This document shows positions 17,408 to 27,041 of a stretch of DNA of 64,000 nucleotides, piece after piece. Every line of letters starts with the position of its first letter. Position 1 is the stretch's first letter. The notes under the pieces were generated by a model that saw only the letters and a program-made list of their open reading frames with translations, was not told the origin of the DNA and ran no database searches. The DNA is from Leifsonia sp. 71-9. GTDB lineage: Bacteria; Actinomycetota; Actinomycetes; Actinomycetales; Microbacteriaceae. The position numbers and the translations under genes were made by a program. The stretch lies in contig NZ_MKVJ01000001.1 of the NCBI RefSeq assembly GCF_001898805.1, positions 129,990-193,989 on the forward strand, in the 5' to 3' direction.

Positions 17408-19598
17408 GCCACAGGGCACCGAGCGGCGGCAGCGTCAGCACCGCCGAGGCGGGCCGGCCCATCCACGGCTCGTCCGCGGCTGTCACACCGCCGAGGTTGC
17501 CGACGCCCGAGCCGCCGAACGCATCCGCATCGGTGTTGAGCAACTCCTCCCACTCCCCGGCGAAGGGGAGACCGACGCGGTAGCCCTCGTGCGGTGCGCC
17601 GGAGAAGTTGAACACGGCGACGAGGGGAGAGCCGTCACGATCCTTGCGGATGAACGCGATGACGTTGCCGGCGGCGTCCGAGCCGTCGATCCACTCGAAG
17701 CCGGCGGGCTCGTTGTCGAGCGCCCAGAGCTCGGGATGCGAGCGGTACACGGCGTTGAGCTGCGCCACGAGGTTCCAGAGCCCCTGGTGCGCGGGCTGGT
17801 CGAGGATCCACCAGTCCAGGCCGCGCTCCTCGCTCCACTCGGACGGCTGCCCGAACTCCTGGCCCATGAAGAGCAGCTGCTTGCCGGGGTGCGACCACAT
17901 GAAGGCGAGGAACACGCGCACGTTCGCGAGCTGCTGCCAGTGGTCGCCGGGCATCTTGCCGAGCAGGGAGCCCTTGCCGTGTACGACCTCGTCGTGGCTG
18001 ATCGGGAGGAGGAAGTTCTCGCTCCACGCGTACACGAACGAGAAGGTGAGCTCGTTGTGGTGGTACGACCGCCACATCGGGTCCTCGTGCATGTACTGCA
18101 GCGAGTCGTGCATCCAGCCCATGTTCCACTTGAGGCCGAAGCCGAGGCCGCCCGATGACGTCGGCGCGGTCACGCCGCTGTAGCTCGTCGACTCCTCGGC
18201 GATCATCACGGTGCCGGGGTTGCGCTTGTACGCGGTGGCGGTGACCTCCTGCAGGAAGCCGATCGCCTCGAGGTTCTCACGGCCGCCGTGGATGTTCGGC
18301 TCCCACTCGCCCGCGTTGCGCGAGTAGTCGAGGTAGAGCATCGAGGCGACGGCGTCGACGCGCAGGCCGTCGACGTGGAACTCCTCGAGCCAGTACAGCG
18401 CGTTGGCGACGAGGAAGTTGCGCACCTGCGAGTTGCCGTAGTCGAAGATGTACGTGCCCCAGTCCTTGTGCTCGCCCCGGCGCGGGTCCGGGTGCTCGTA
18501 CAGGGCCTCGCCGTCGAACCGGGCGAGCGCCCAGTCGTCCTTCGGGAAGTGGCCGGGGACCCAGTCCATGATCACGCCGATGCCGGCCTGGTGGAGGCGG
18601 TCGATGAGGTGCTTGAGGTCGTCGGGCGAGCCGAAGCGGCTGGTCGGCGCATAGTACCCGGTGACCTGGTAGCCCCAGGAGCCGCCGAACGGGTGCTCCG
18701 AGAGCGGCAGGAACTCGACGTGGGTGTACCCGAGGGCGACCACGTAGTCGATCAGCTGGTCGGCGGCCTCGCGGTAGCCGAGCCCCGGGCGCCAGCTGCC
18801 GAAGTGCAGCTCGTAGATGCTCATCGGGCCGGAGTGCGGGTCGGTCTCGCTGCGGCGGCGCATCCACTCGCCGTCCTGCCAGTCGTGGCGGGAGGTGGTG
18901 ATCACGGAGGCCGTCGCCGGGGGGATCTCGGCGGTCTGCGCCATCGGGTCGATCTTGCGCTTCCACGCGCCGTCGCGGCCGAGGATGTCGAACTTGTACA
19001 GCTCGCCGTCGCCGAGCCCCGGGACGAACAGCTCCCAGACGCCGGAGACGCCCATGGTGCGCATCGCGTGCTGCGTGCCGTCCCAGCCGTTGAAGTCGCC
19101 GACGACGCGGACGGCCTTCGCTCGCGGCGCCCACACGGTGAAGGAGGTGCCGGTCACGCCGCCGAGGTCGCGCACGTGCGCGCCGAGGGCGGTCCAGAGC
19201 TGCTCGTGCCGGCCCTCGCGGATGAGGTGGAGGTCGAGCTCGCCGATCGTGGGGGAGAAGCGGTACGGGTCGTCGGCCGTCCAGGTGCTGCCGTCGGCGT
19301 AGCGCGCCTCGATCTCGTAGGCGCCGGGGCCGACGATGTCGACGCCCTGCCAGATGCCGTGCGCGAGGTGGGCGAGCTCCAGGTGGGCTCCGGTCGGGAG
19401 GATGGCGAACACCTCGGTGGCGAGCGGCCGCAGCACGCGGATCACGGTGACCGGGTCGGCGACGCCGGGGCCGCTGACCTGGTGCTGGCCGAGCACCGCG
19501 TGGGGGTCGTGGTACGCGCCGGTGGCGACGGCGAGGAGCAGGCCGTCGTCCAGCGTGGGCAGGTCGACGGCGGCTGCGCCTTCGGGGATCGGGCTCAT
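17391..19598 (-). CDS. glgB: 1,4-alpha-glucan branching enzyme
   Basis: This 735-residue GH13 enzyme makes alpha-1,6 branches in glycogen-like glucans. An N-terminal carbohydrate-binding region (1-110) precedes a CBM48 domain ([21 protein letters not shown]) and the catalytic barrel with [13 protein letters not shown] (nucleophile Asp), MIAEEST (acid/base Glu) and [13 protein letters not shown] (transition-state Asp). The length is normal. The ATG follows GAAGGAGTCCG. It sits 51 bases downstream of glgE on the same strand, the pairing expected for the GlgE pathway, in which GlgE extends and GlgB branches the polymer. Confidence 0.96.
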   Translation of the reverse strand: MSPIPEGAAAVDLPTLDDGLLLAVATGAYHDPHAVLGQHQVSGPGVADPVTVIRVLRPLATEVFAILPTGAHLELAHLAHGIWQGVDIVGPGAYEIEARYADGSTWTADDPYRFSPTIGELDLHLIREGRHEQLWTALGAHVRDLGGVTGTSFTVWAPRAKAVRVVGDFNGWDGTQHAMRTMGVSGVWELFVPGLGDGELYKFDILGRDGAWKRKIDPMAQTAEIPPATASVITTSRHDWQDGEWMRRRSETDPHSGPMSIYELHFGSWRPGLGYREAADQLIDYVVALGYTHVEFLPLSEHPFGGSWGYQVTGYYAPTSRFGSPDDLKHLIDRLHQAGIGVIMDWVPGHFPKDDWALARFDGEALYEHPDPRRGEHKDWGTYIFDYGNSQVRNFLVANALYWLEEFHVDGLRVDAVASMLYLDYSRNAGEWEPNIHGGRENLEAIGFLQEVTATAYKRNPGTVMIAEESTSYSGVTAPTSSGGLGFGLKWNMGWMHDSLQYMHEDPMWRSYHHNELTFSFVYAWSENFLLPISHDEVVHGKGSLLGKMPGDHWQQLANVRVFLAFMWSHPGKQLLFMGQEFGQPSEWSEERGLDWWILDQPAHQGLWNLVAQLNAVYRSHPELWALDNEPAGFEWIDGSDAAGNVIAFIRKDRDGSPLVAVFNFSGAPHEGYRVGLPFAGEWEELLNTDADAFGGSGVGNLGGVTAADEPWMGRPASAVLTLPPLGALWLKPRR

Positions 19599-19649
19599 CG
19601 GACTCCTTCGGAGGGTGTGGTCGTTGGGGCGCGGCGGGGCGGCCGCGCC

Positions 19650-21758
19650 TTAGAGCGGCTTGACGACCAGGATGTGCACGGGCTCGGTGAACGCGTCGAG
19701 GCGGACGTAGTTGTCGGCTCCCCACGTCCAGCGCTGGCCGGTGACGACGTCCTTGACCTCGAACGAGGACTCGGGCGGCAGCCCGAGCGCGGCGACGTCG
19801 AGGTGCACGATGGTCTCGCGGGCGGAGTGCGGGTCGACGTTGGCGACGACGAGGACGGTGTCCGCCTTGCCGCTGCGGGTGAACGCGCCCGGCAGGTGCT
19901 TCGAGTAGACCAGGATGGCGTCGTCGTCGCTGCGGTGCACGTGCAGGTTGCGCAGCTGGCGCAGGGCGGGGTGCTCGCTGCGGGTGCGGTTCAGCATCGT
20001 CAGGTAGGGCGCGAGCGAGCGCCCGAGCGTCTGGGCGCGGGTGTAGTCGCGCGGACGGTACTCGTACTTCTCGTTGTCGATGTACTCCTCGGCACCCGGG
20101 CGCGCGACGTTCTCGAACAGCTCGAACCCGGAGTACACGCCCCAGGTCGGAGCGCCGGTCGCGGCGACCGCCGCACGGATCTTGAACGCCGCCGGTCCGC
20201 CGAACTGCAGGTACTCGGTGAGGATGTCCGGCGTGTTCACGAACAGGTTCGGGCGCAGGAAGTCGGCCGTCTCGGTGGCGAGCCCGGTGAGGAACTCCTC
20301 GAGTTCCTCCTTCGTGTTGCGCCAGGTGAAGTAGGTGTAGGACTGCTGGAAGCCGGCCTTCGCGAGCGTGTGGAGCAGTGCCGGGCGCGTGAAGGCCTCG
20401 GCGAGGAACACCACGTCGGGATCCGTGGCGTTCACGGTGTGGATGAGCCACTCCCAGAAGTGCAGCGGCTTGGTGTGCGGGTTGTCGACGCGGAAGATGC
20501 GCACGCCCAGCGACATCCAGTGCCGCACGATGCGCAGCACCTCGGCGCGGAGGCCGTCGTAGTCGTTGTCGAAGTTGATCGGGTAGATGTCCTGATATTT
20601 CTTCGGCGGGTTCTCGGCGTACGCGATCGTGCCGTCGGGCAGCGTCGTGAACCACTCGGGGTGCTCGGTCACCCACGGGTGGTCGGGGGAGGCCTGCAGG
20701 GCCAGGTCGAGGGCGACCTCCAGGCCCGCCTGCTTGGCCTTGCCGACGAAGTAGACGAAGTCCTTCTCCGTGCCGAGGTCCGGGTGGATGGCGTCGTGGC
20801 CGCCCTCTGCAGACCCGATCGCCCAGGGCGAGCCCGGGTCGTTCGGCCCGGCGTCGAGGGAGTTGTTCGGCCCCTTGCGGAACGTGCGGCCGATCGGGTG
20901 GATCGGCGGCAGGTAGACGACGTCGAAGCCCATCGCGGCGACCTCGGGGAGGCGCTTGGCGGCCGTGCGGAACGTGCCCGACTTCCAGGAGCCGTCCGCG
21001 AGCTTCTTGGCGCCCTCGGAGCGGGGGAAGAACTCGTACCAGCTGCCGACGCCGGCACGCGTGCGCTCGACCGAGACGGCGCGCGTCTCGGACAGCGAGG
21101 GGAGGCTGACGATCGGGCGCTCCGTCAGGATGCCGACGATGCGCTCGTCGACTGCGGCGGCGAAGCGCTCGGAGACGGGCAGGGCGGCGTCGGCGACGAG
21201 CTTCGCGGCCTCGCCGAGGTGGCGGCGCTCGGCCGGGCTGCGGCGCTTGTCCTTCGCGGCTCCCGCGAGCAGTTCGCGCCCCATGGTCAGCATGAGCTCG
21301 ACGTCGATCCCGGCGGGCACCTTGACCTCGGCGTTGTGCTTCCAGGTGGCGTAGTCGTCGGCGTAGGCCTGCACCCGGTAGCGCCAGAGGCCCTCGGTCT
21401 CGAGCTGGACCTCCACCTCCCACCGGTCGGTGCCCGGGTTGATCGGGTGCATGTGGTGCTCGGTCTGCACGCCGGCCGGGTCGAGCAGCAGCAGATCGAC
21501 ACCGATGCGGTCGTGGCCCTCCCGGAACGACGTCGCACGGAACGGGACGACCTCGCCGCGGAACGCGGTCGCCGGCCAGTGCCCCTCGTCGACCTGCGGC
21601 GAGAGGCCGAGGATCGGGATGCGTGTCAGCAGGGGCACGTATTCGGCCGGTGCTGCGGTCTCGGACGTCGTCTGCCGCGCCCCCTCCTCCGGGAGGTGGT
21701 CGACGGTGGCCCCCGGTGCCGCTGCGGCGGACGGGCTGGTCGCTGCGCTCTTTCCCAC
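19650..21758 (-). CDS. glgE: Alpha-1,4-glucan:maltose-1-phosphate maltosyltransferase
   Basis: This GH13 subfamily 3 enzyme (702 residues from the GTG at 21758) transfers maltosyl units from maltose-1-phosphate to alpha-1,4-glucan. Visible features are an N-terminal beta domain, the DVVYLPPIHPIGRTFRKGPNN segment typical of GlgE, the nucleophile in RIFRVDNPHTKPLHFWEW and the acid/base Glu in VFLAEAFTRP. TACGGT (21765-21770) ends 6 bases before the GTG at 21758, so that start is preferred to the GTG at 21773, which would lie upstream of the transcript start. No treS or maltokinase gene is in the window to supply the donor. Confidence 0.93.
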   Translation of the reverse strand: MGKSAATSPSAAAAPGATVDHLPEEGARQTTSETAAPAEYVPLLTRIPILGLSPQVDEGHWPATAFRGEVVPFRATSFREGHDRIGVDLLLLDPAGVQTEHHMHPINPGTDRWEVEVQLETEGLWRYRVQAYADDYATWKHNAEVKVPAGIDVELMLTMGRELLAGAAKDKRRSPAERRHLGEAAKLVADAALPVSERFAAAVDERIVGILTERPIVSLPSLSETRAVSVERTRAGVGSWYEFFPRSEGAKKLADGSWKSGTFRTAAKRLPEVAAMGFDVVYLPPIHPIGRTFRKGPNNSLDAGPNDPGSPWAIGSAEGGHDAIHPDLGTEKDFVYFVGKAKQAGLEVALDLALQASPDHPWVTEHPEWFTTLPDGTIAYAENPPKKYQDIYPINFDNDYDGLRAEVLRIVRHWMSLGVRIFRVDNPHTKPLHFWEWLIHTVNATDPDVVFLAEAFTRPALLHTLAKAGFQQSYTYFTWRNTKEELEEFLTGLATETADFLRPNLFVNTPDILTEYLQFGGPAAFKIRAAVAATGAPTWGVYSGFELFENVARPGAEEYIDNEKYEYRPRDYTRAQTLGRSLAPYLTMLNRTRSEHPALRQLRNLHVHRSDDDAILVYSKHLPGAFTRSGKADTVLVVANVDPHSARETIVHLDVAALGLPPESSFEVKDVVTGQRWTWGADNYVRLDAFTEPVHILVVKPL

Positions 21759-21764
21759 ATCCCG

Positions 21765-21808
21765 ACCGTACACTCATTAACCTGCTCGACATGAGCCTCC
21801 CGTAGGGT
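21765..21808. promoter_or_regulatory. Divergent glgE/glgP promoter region
   Basis: The leftward -10 TACGGT (21765-21770) and rightward -10 TAGGGT (21803-21808) lie 6 and 7 bases before the glgE and glgP starts. Both mRNAs would be leaderless. The 32 bases between the two boxes must hold both -35 regions, and they include the small inverted repeat GCTCGACATGAGC (21784-21796), so the two promoters should compete or be co-regulated. Confidence 0.55.
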
Positions 21809-21815
21809 GGGGCGG

Positions 21816-24390
21816 GTGAAGGCCATCCGTAGATTCACCGTCCGAGCCGTCCTGCCCGACAACCTCTCCGCGCTGGAGGAGCTGGCGGGCAATCTCCGCT
21901 GGTCGTGGCACGAGCCGACCAAGGAGCTCTTCGCCCGCATCTCCCCGGAGTTGTGGCACCAGGTCGAGCACGATCCGGTCGCGCTCCTCGGCGCCGTCGA
22001 CCCCGGACGGCTGGCCGAGCTCGCCGCCGACCAGGGCTACGTCGACTGGGCGAACCACACCCGCGACGAGCTGCGCGCCTACCAGAACGACCCGCGCTGG
22101 TACCAGACGCTGGGCGAGACGGCGCCCCGGACCATCGCGTACTTCTCGCCCGAGTTCGGCATCGCGGCAGCCCTGCCGCAGTACTCGGGCGGCCTCGGCA
22201 TCCTCGCCGGCGACCACCTGAAGGCGGCGAGCGACCTCGGCGTCCCGCTGGTCGGCGTCGGCCTGTTCTACCGGTCCGGCTACTTCTCGCAGGCGATCAC
22301 GCCGGACGGCTGGCAGCAGGAGAGCTACCCGTCGCTCGACCCGGACGGCCTCCCGCTGAGCGTGCTGCGCACCCCCGACGGCACGCCCGTCGAGATCTCC
22401 CTCGCCCTCCCGGACGGCGTGCTGCACGCGCGGGTCTGGCAGGCGGCGGTCGGGCGCGTGCGGCTGCTGCTGCTCGACACCGACATCCCCGAGAACGAGG
22501 AGCGCCTGCGCTCCGTCACCGACCGGCTCTACGGCGGGGGCGGCGAGCATCGCCTGCTGCAGGAGCTGCTGCTCGGCATCGGCGGCGTCCGCGCGCTGGA
22601 GGCGTGGTCCGAGTTGACGGGCGCCCCGGCGGCGGAGGTCTTCCACACCAACGAGGGCCACGCCGGCTTCCTCGGGCTGGAGCGCATCGCGAACCTCATC
22701 GGCGACGGGCTCAGCTTCGACGAGGCGCTGCAGGTCGTTCGCGCCGGCACGGTCTTCACCACCCACACCCCGGTGCCCGCCGGCATCGACCGGTTCGACC
22801 GGCCGCTCGTGGAGCGCTACTTCTCCACCTCCCTCCTCCCCGGCGTCGAGGCGCAGCAGGTGCTCGCCCTGGGCGCGGAGGACTACCCGGGCGGCTCGCC
22901 CGACGTCTTCAACATGGCCGTGATGGGCATGCGGCTCGGCCAGCACGCCAACGGCGTGTCCAAGCTGCACGGCGAGGTCAGCCGGCAGATGTTCAGCGGC
23001 CTGTACCCGGGCTTCGATCCGCAGGAGGTGCCGATCGACTCGGTCACCAACGGCGTGCACGCGCCGACCTGGACCGACCCGATGCTGCGCGCCCTCGCGC
23101 TCGACCGCCTCGGCACCGACGACACCACGCACGCCGACTGGGCCAACTCCGGTGCGGTGAGCGACGGCGACCTGTGGTCGGTGCGCAACCGGATGCGCGA
23201 GCAGCTCGTGCAGGACGCGCGCCAGCGCCTCCAGGCCGCCTGGGAGGAACAGAACCCCGGCGGGATCGCGCCCGTGTGGATGAGCGACCTGCTCGACCCC
23301 AACGTCCTCACGATCGGCTTCGCCCGGCGCGTTCCGACGTACAAGCGGCTCACCTTGATGCTGCACGACCCGCAGCGGCTGCGGAACATCCTGCTGCACG
23401 CCGAGCGTCCGGTGCAGTTCGTGATCGCGGGCAAATCGCACCCGGCCGACGACGAGGGCAAGCGCCTCATCCAGAAGCTGGTGCAGTTCGCCTCCGAGCC
23501 CGAGATCCGCGGCCGCATGGTCTTCCTGCCGGACTACGACATCGGGATGGCGCAGCTGCTCTACCCGGGCACGGACATCTGGCTGAACAACCCGCTGCGC
23601 CCGCTCGAGGCGTGCGGCACCTCCGGAATGAAGGCGGCGCTCAACGGGGCGCTCAACCTGTCGATCCTGGACGGCTGGTGGAACGAGTTCTACGACGGCG
23701 AGAACGGCTGGGCGATCCCGTCGGCCGACGCCGCCGGCGAAGGGGGCGGAGCGGGACGCGCTCGAGGCCGAGGCCATGTACGACCTCATCGAGCACATCA
23801 TCGCGCCGCGCTTCTACGACCGCGACGGGGACGGCGTGCCGTCCGCCTGGGTCGGCCAGATCCGCCACACCCTCTCGACCCTGTCCCCGGCGCTGAGCGC
23901 GGAGCGCATGGTGAAGGAGTACGTGGAGCGGCTCTACATCCCGGCGTCGCGGAACGAGGAACTGCTCAGTGCGGACGGCTTCGCCGCCGCGCGGGGACTC
24001 GCCGCGTGGAAGGCCCGCGTCCGCGCGGCCTGGCCGGGCGTGAACGTCGCGCACGTCGACGCGGGAGGCGTGGACGCGGTGCCCCAGGTCGGCGACCAGC
24101 TGCACGTGCGCGCCCTCGTGCACCTCAACGGGCTGAAGCCCGAGGACGTCCAGGTGCAGGTCGTCTACGGCCGCAGCCAGGAGGGCGACGACCTCGTCGA
24201 CGTGCGGCACCAGCGCCTCGACCTCGACGACGGCGTGCCCGGCACGGACGACCCGTCCGTCGCCCGTGAGTACGTCGGCACCGTGACCCTGGCCTGGGCC
24301 GGCTCGTTCGGCTACACGGTGCGCGTGGTGCCGGTCAACGACCTCCTGCTCTCCACCGCCGAGCTCGGCCTCGTCTCCGTCGCCTCCTGA
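21816..24390 (+). pseudogene. glgP: Alpha-glucan (glycogen) phosphorylase, frameshifted
   Basis: The first 640 or so codons encode a normal actinobacterial alpha-glucan phosphorylase: the N-terminal DUF3417-type domain (LEELAGNLRWSWHEP), the GT35 core, and the pyridoxal phosphate lysine in EACGTSGMKAALNG. After GENGWAIPSADAAGE the frame is lost at a G5 run (23742-23746). The rest (ERDALEAEAMYDLIEHIIAP to the end, stop at 24390) continues in the +1 frame and matches the family to its C-terminus. One extra base explains this. It may be a sequencing error, a real inactivating mutation or slippage. The unshifted frame runs on to 24269 as nonsense. The enzyme would release glucose-1-phosphate from glucans. 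Start GTG 21816 is set by the -10 box. Confidence 0.85.
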
Positions 24391-24410
24391 CCCCATCGCC
24401 GCGCGGTGAC

Positions 24411-24481
24411 CAGCCGCCGAGCACAGCAAAAGGGCTCGTTTTCGCGCTGCGATCGAGCCCTTTTCCTGTGCTCGGCGGCTG
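24411..24481. terminator. Bidirectional terminator between glgP and the amine operon
   Basis: Arms 24411-24438 and 24454-24481 form a 28-bp stem with one mismatch and a 15-base loop. A-rich and T-rich blocks sit inside the stem, so it can stop transcripts from both sides. It separates the convergent glgP and the 24488-25015 gene. Confidence 0.9.
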
Positions 24482-24487
24482 CGGCGG

Positions 24488-25015
24488 TTAGGCGGTGAGC
24501 AGGGGGAGGGTCATGAGGGCGATGGAGGCTGCGCCGAGGGCGGCTTCGGCGCGCGGCAGGGGTGGGAGGCGGCGGCGGAGGGCGACGGCAGCCGACGCGA
24601 ACGTGAACACCAGGGCGGCCGCCGCGAGCAGGAGCACCACGGGGAGGCCGTGGCCGGCGTGCGCCCCGCCTCCCGTGGCATGGTGGCCGGCGCCGACCAC
24701 GAGCAGCCCCGCCATCAGCACCGCCTGCAGCGAGCGGTGCAGGGCCATGGTCCGCACCGGATGGGCGCCGAGCGCCTGCCGTGCCGGTCGCAGCCGTTCC
24801 CGCACGCCGGTCGCCAGCGCGAGCGCGACGAGCAGCGCCGCCCACACGACCGGCGCGAGCACCGGCCGGGGGAGCAGCATCGTGTCGGCCATCGCGGCGA
24901 GCATCGCCAGCATCCCGAGCCAGGTCAGCGGGGAGCGGCGGTCGGCGCCCCCGGCGACGCAGCATGCTCCCAGCGTGGCCGGGAGCATGCTGCCGAGGTG
25001 GAGGGCCTCGATCAT
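24488..25015 (-). CDS. Small multi-pass membrane protein coupled to amine oxidase
   Basis: This 175-residue protein has about five hydrophobic segments. It contains a GACC pair near residue 18, the segment GAGHHATGGGAHAGHG with five histidines facing one side of the membrane, and a final helix ending MTLPLLTA. No family is certain. It resembles the loosely defined DUF5134-type membrane proteins in size and layout. Its ATG overlaps the stop of the copper amine oxidase gene (ATGA), so the two are translated together. The His and Cys residues suggest handling of copper for the oxidase, which is inference. Confidence 0.65.
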   Translation of the reverse strand: MIEALHLGSMLPATLGACCVAGGADRRSPLTWLGMLAMLAAMADTMLLPRPVLAPVVWAALLVALALATGVRERLRPARQALGAHPVRTMALHRSLQAVLMAGLLVVGAGHHATGGGAHAGHGLPVVLLLAAAALVFTFASAAVALRRRLPPLPRAEAALGAASIALMTLPLLTA

Positions 25016-27027
25016 CCGTGGTGTGCGCGGTCGCCGTGCGCGTCGCCGTGCGCGTGCCCACCGTGGTCGTGGTGGCCGGGCGCGCAGTGCGCCGGCTCGG
25101 CGGCGGGCACGTTGAGTGCGGGGTTGCGCCCGAAGAAGCCGTACGGCTTCAGCGTGAACTTGGCGTAGTCCACCGGCATCACCGGCCAGTCCTCGACCCG
25201 CGGGAAGTGGGTCGGCCCGAACGTGTGCCAGAGCACGATGTCCTCGCCGTCCAGGGACCGGTCGGCCGCCATGTACGCCGGGAGGCCGTCGCCGCCCGGG
25301 TTCTGGTTGACGAACTCGCCGGCGGGGTAGCGCTCGTCGCTCGCGTACTGCGTCACCCAGACCTGTTTGGTCGTGAACGCCGCGCGCGCCGTGACCGTCG
25401 CGGAGGGGTCGGCCATCAGCGTGGGGTTCTGCTCGGCGTGCAGCACGTAGCCGGTCGGCTGCCCGAGCCGGTTGGTCTTCTCGGTGTTGACGATGTGCCA
25501 GGTCCGCCCGACCGAGGCGTCGGCGGCGCGCGCGCCCTCCGCCTCGCTCACGATCCGCGTCGCACGCTTGGTGAACGCGTTGCCGTAGGGGTTCGCCTCG
25601 CTGATCGGGAGGCGGACCGCATCCACCTCCTCGACCGCGTTCGCCAGCCCGTCCACCATCATGTCGAGCCGCGCCGAGAACAGGTGCTGGTGGTACGGGG
25701 CGCCGAGGCCGGGCGCGACCTCGCTGGCGGTCTGCGTCCCCTCCACGTACGCGGAGGTGAACAGGATGCCGGTGAGCTTGGCCTCGCACTCGATCGTGCC
25801 GTCGAGGTACAGGTACCAGTAGAAGCCGTAGTCGTAGTTGCCGACCGTGGTGAAGAACGAGATCACCAGCCGCCGCGACCGCCGCACCTCGTTGGCGGAG
25901 GTGAACATGTCGGTGTGCTTCCAGAGCGTGCCGTAGTCCTCCTCGTGCAGGCAGATCGCGTTCTCCACGGTCTTCGGCCGGCCGAACTCGTCCGACAGCA
26001 CGGCGTCGAAGTAGCGGATCTCGCCGAGGCAGTCGCAGCCGAGCCTCAGTGAGTTGGCGAACCGGCCGAACAGGTACTCGCCGGTGTCGAAGTAGTTCTG
26101 CCAGTACCGGGTGGGGGACGGGTCGGCGTAGGGCACCACCATCTCGGCGATGGAGGCGCGGTAGATGACGGGACGCACCGCGCCGTCCTGGTCGGGATCC
26201 GCGAACGAGAGGTCGCGCAGGATGAGGCCCTCGCGGGCGTCGAAGCCGAGTGAGAACGACCAGTTCGCCCAGGTGACGGTGTCGCCGTCGACCGCGTAGC
26301 TCGGGCCCTCGGGCTGGGTGACGGAGATCGGCTTGAGCGTGTCGAGCGGTGCGGGGCGGTCGGACTCCAGGTGGAAGTTGCCCGGCTCCTCGGGCACGGG
26401 GTGCTCCGCTGCATCCACGACCTGCGTCACTTCGCGGGCGATCACGTCGACGTACGCGCAGAGGCCGTCGACGGGGTGCGCCCACGGGTGGTCCTCGGCG
26501 TGGTCCATCCGGAAGGCGAAGACGCGGATGATGCGGCGGCCCTCCTCGCCCGGGATGTCGTACGAGCCGGGCGAGAGGGGCGCGTACACGACCTGCTCGG
26601 CCGTGAGCCCGCGCTTCTCGAGGGCGGCCAGCCAGCGGGCGTCCGCGACGAGGATGCCGCCGATCGCCTCGAACTCCTCCTCGAGGATGGGCACCTGACC
26701 GCGCTCGCCGTCGATGGGCACGAGGGCGACGACCTCCCCGCGCGTCAGCGACACGGCGGCGTCGGTGCTGTCGCCGGTCGCGACGTCGAGCAGGAGGAGG
26801 CGCGCCTCGCGGTCGGGAGCCGGAGCCGTGCCGGCGCGGGCGGCCAGCACGTCGGCCTTGTCGGGCTCCAGGAGGCCGACGTAGACGAAGCGCGTGGTGT
26901 CCGTCACCGCTCCGGCGTCGCGGAGGATGCGGGCAGCGGTCTCGATCTCGGCGGCGGTCAGGCTGGAAAGGGGGCCGGGGGCGGCCGTGTCGTCGGCGGG
27001 CAGGGTCAGGGGAAGCTCGGTGGTCAT
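25012..27027 (-). CDS. Copper-containing primary amine oxidase
   Basis: This 671-residue quinoprotein oxidises primary amines to aldehydes with release of ammonia and hydrogen peroxide. The topaquinone site is intact: GNYDY places the modified tyrosine at residue 398. Copper ligands are His446 and His448 (HQH) and His607 (GPTHFPRVEDW), and the catalytic base is Asp314 (YFDTGEYLFG). The last 25 residues are a His-rich tail with nine histidines, which ordinary members lack. No signal peptide is seen, so it is probably cytoplasmic, as in Arthrobacter. The ATG at 27027 is 11 bases from AGGAG; the GTG at 27036 is too close. It lies between a permease and a membrane protein in one operon. Confidence 0.93.
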   Translation of the reverse strand: MTTELPLTLPADDTAAPGPLSSLTAAEIETAARILRDAGAVTDTTRFVYVGLLEPDKADVLAARAGTAPAPDREARLLLLDVATGDSTDAAVSLTRGEVVALVPIDGERGQVPILEEEFEAIGGILVADARWLAALEKRGLTAEQVVYAPLSPGSYDIPGEEGRRIIRVFAFRMDHAEDHPWAHPVDGLCAYVDVIAREVTQVVDAAEHPVPEEPGNFHLESDRPAPLDTLKPISVTQPEGPSYAVDGDTVTWANWSFSLGFDAREGLILRDLSFADPDQDGAVRPVIYRASIAEMVVPYADPSPTRYWQNYFDTGEYLFGRFANSLRLGCDCLGEIRYFDAVLSDEFGRPKTVENAICLHEEDYGTLWKHTDMFTSANEVRRSRRLVISFFTTVGNYDYGFYWYLYLDGTIECEAKLTGILFTSAYVEGTQTASEVAPGLGAPYHQHLFSARLDMMVDGLANAVEEVDAVRLPISEANPYGNAFTKRATRIVSEAEGARAADASVGRTWHIVNTEKTNRLGQPTGYVLHAEQNPTLMADPSATVTARAAFTTKQVWVTQYASDERYPAGEFVNQNPGGDGLPAYMAADRSLDGEDIVLWHTFGPTHFPRVEDWPVMPVDYAKFTLKPYGFFGRNPALNVPAAEPAHCAPGHHDHGGHAHGDAHGDRAHHG

Positions 27028-27041
27028 GGTGCTCACGTCTC

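Noticed and set aside
18277-21794. Two reading frames of about 1170 codons, one on each strand, across glgB and glgE
   Set aside because: They are shadows of the true genes in G/C-rich DNA. Their translations are Arg/Pro/Gly-rich or Val/Glu/Leu-rich without any family motif, while the glgB and glgE frames carry complete catalytic sites.
23776-24390. The C-terminal part of glgP as a separate 204-residue gene
   Set aside because: It has no ribosome site and its sequence continues the phosphorylase exactly, so a frameshift is the simpler explanation.
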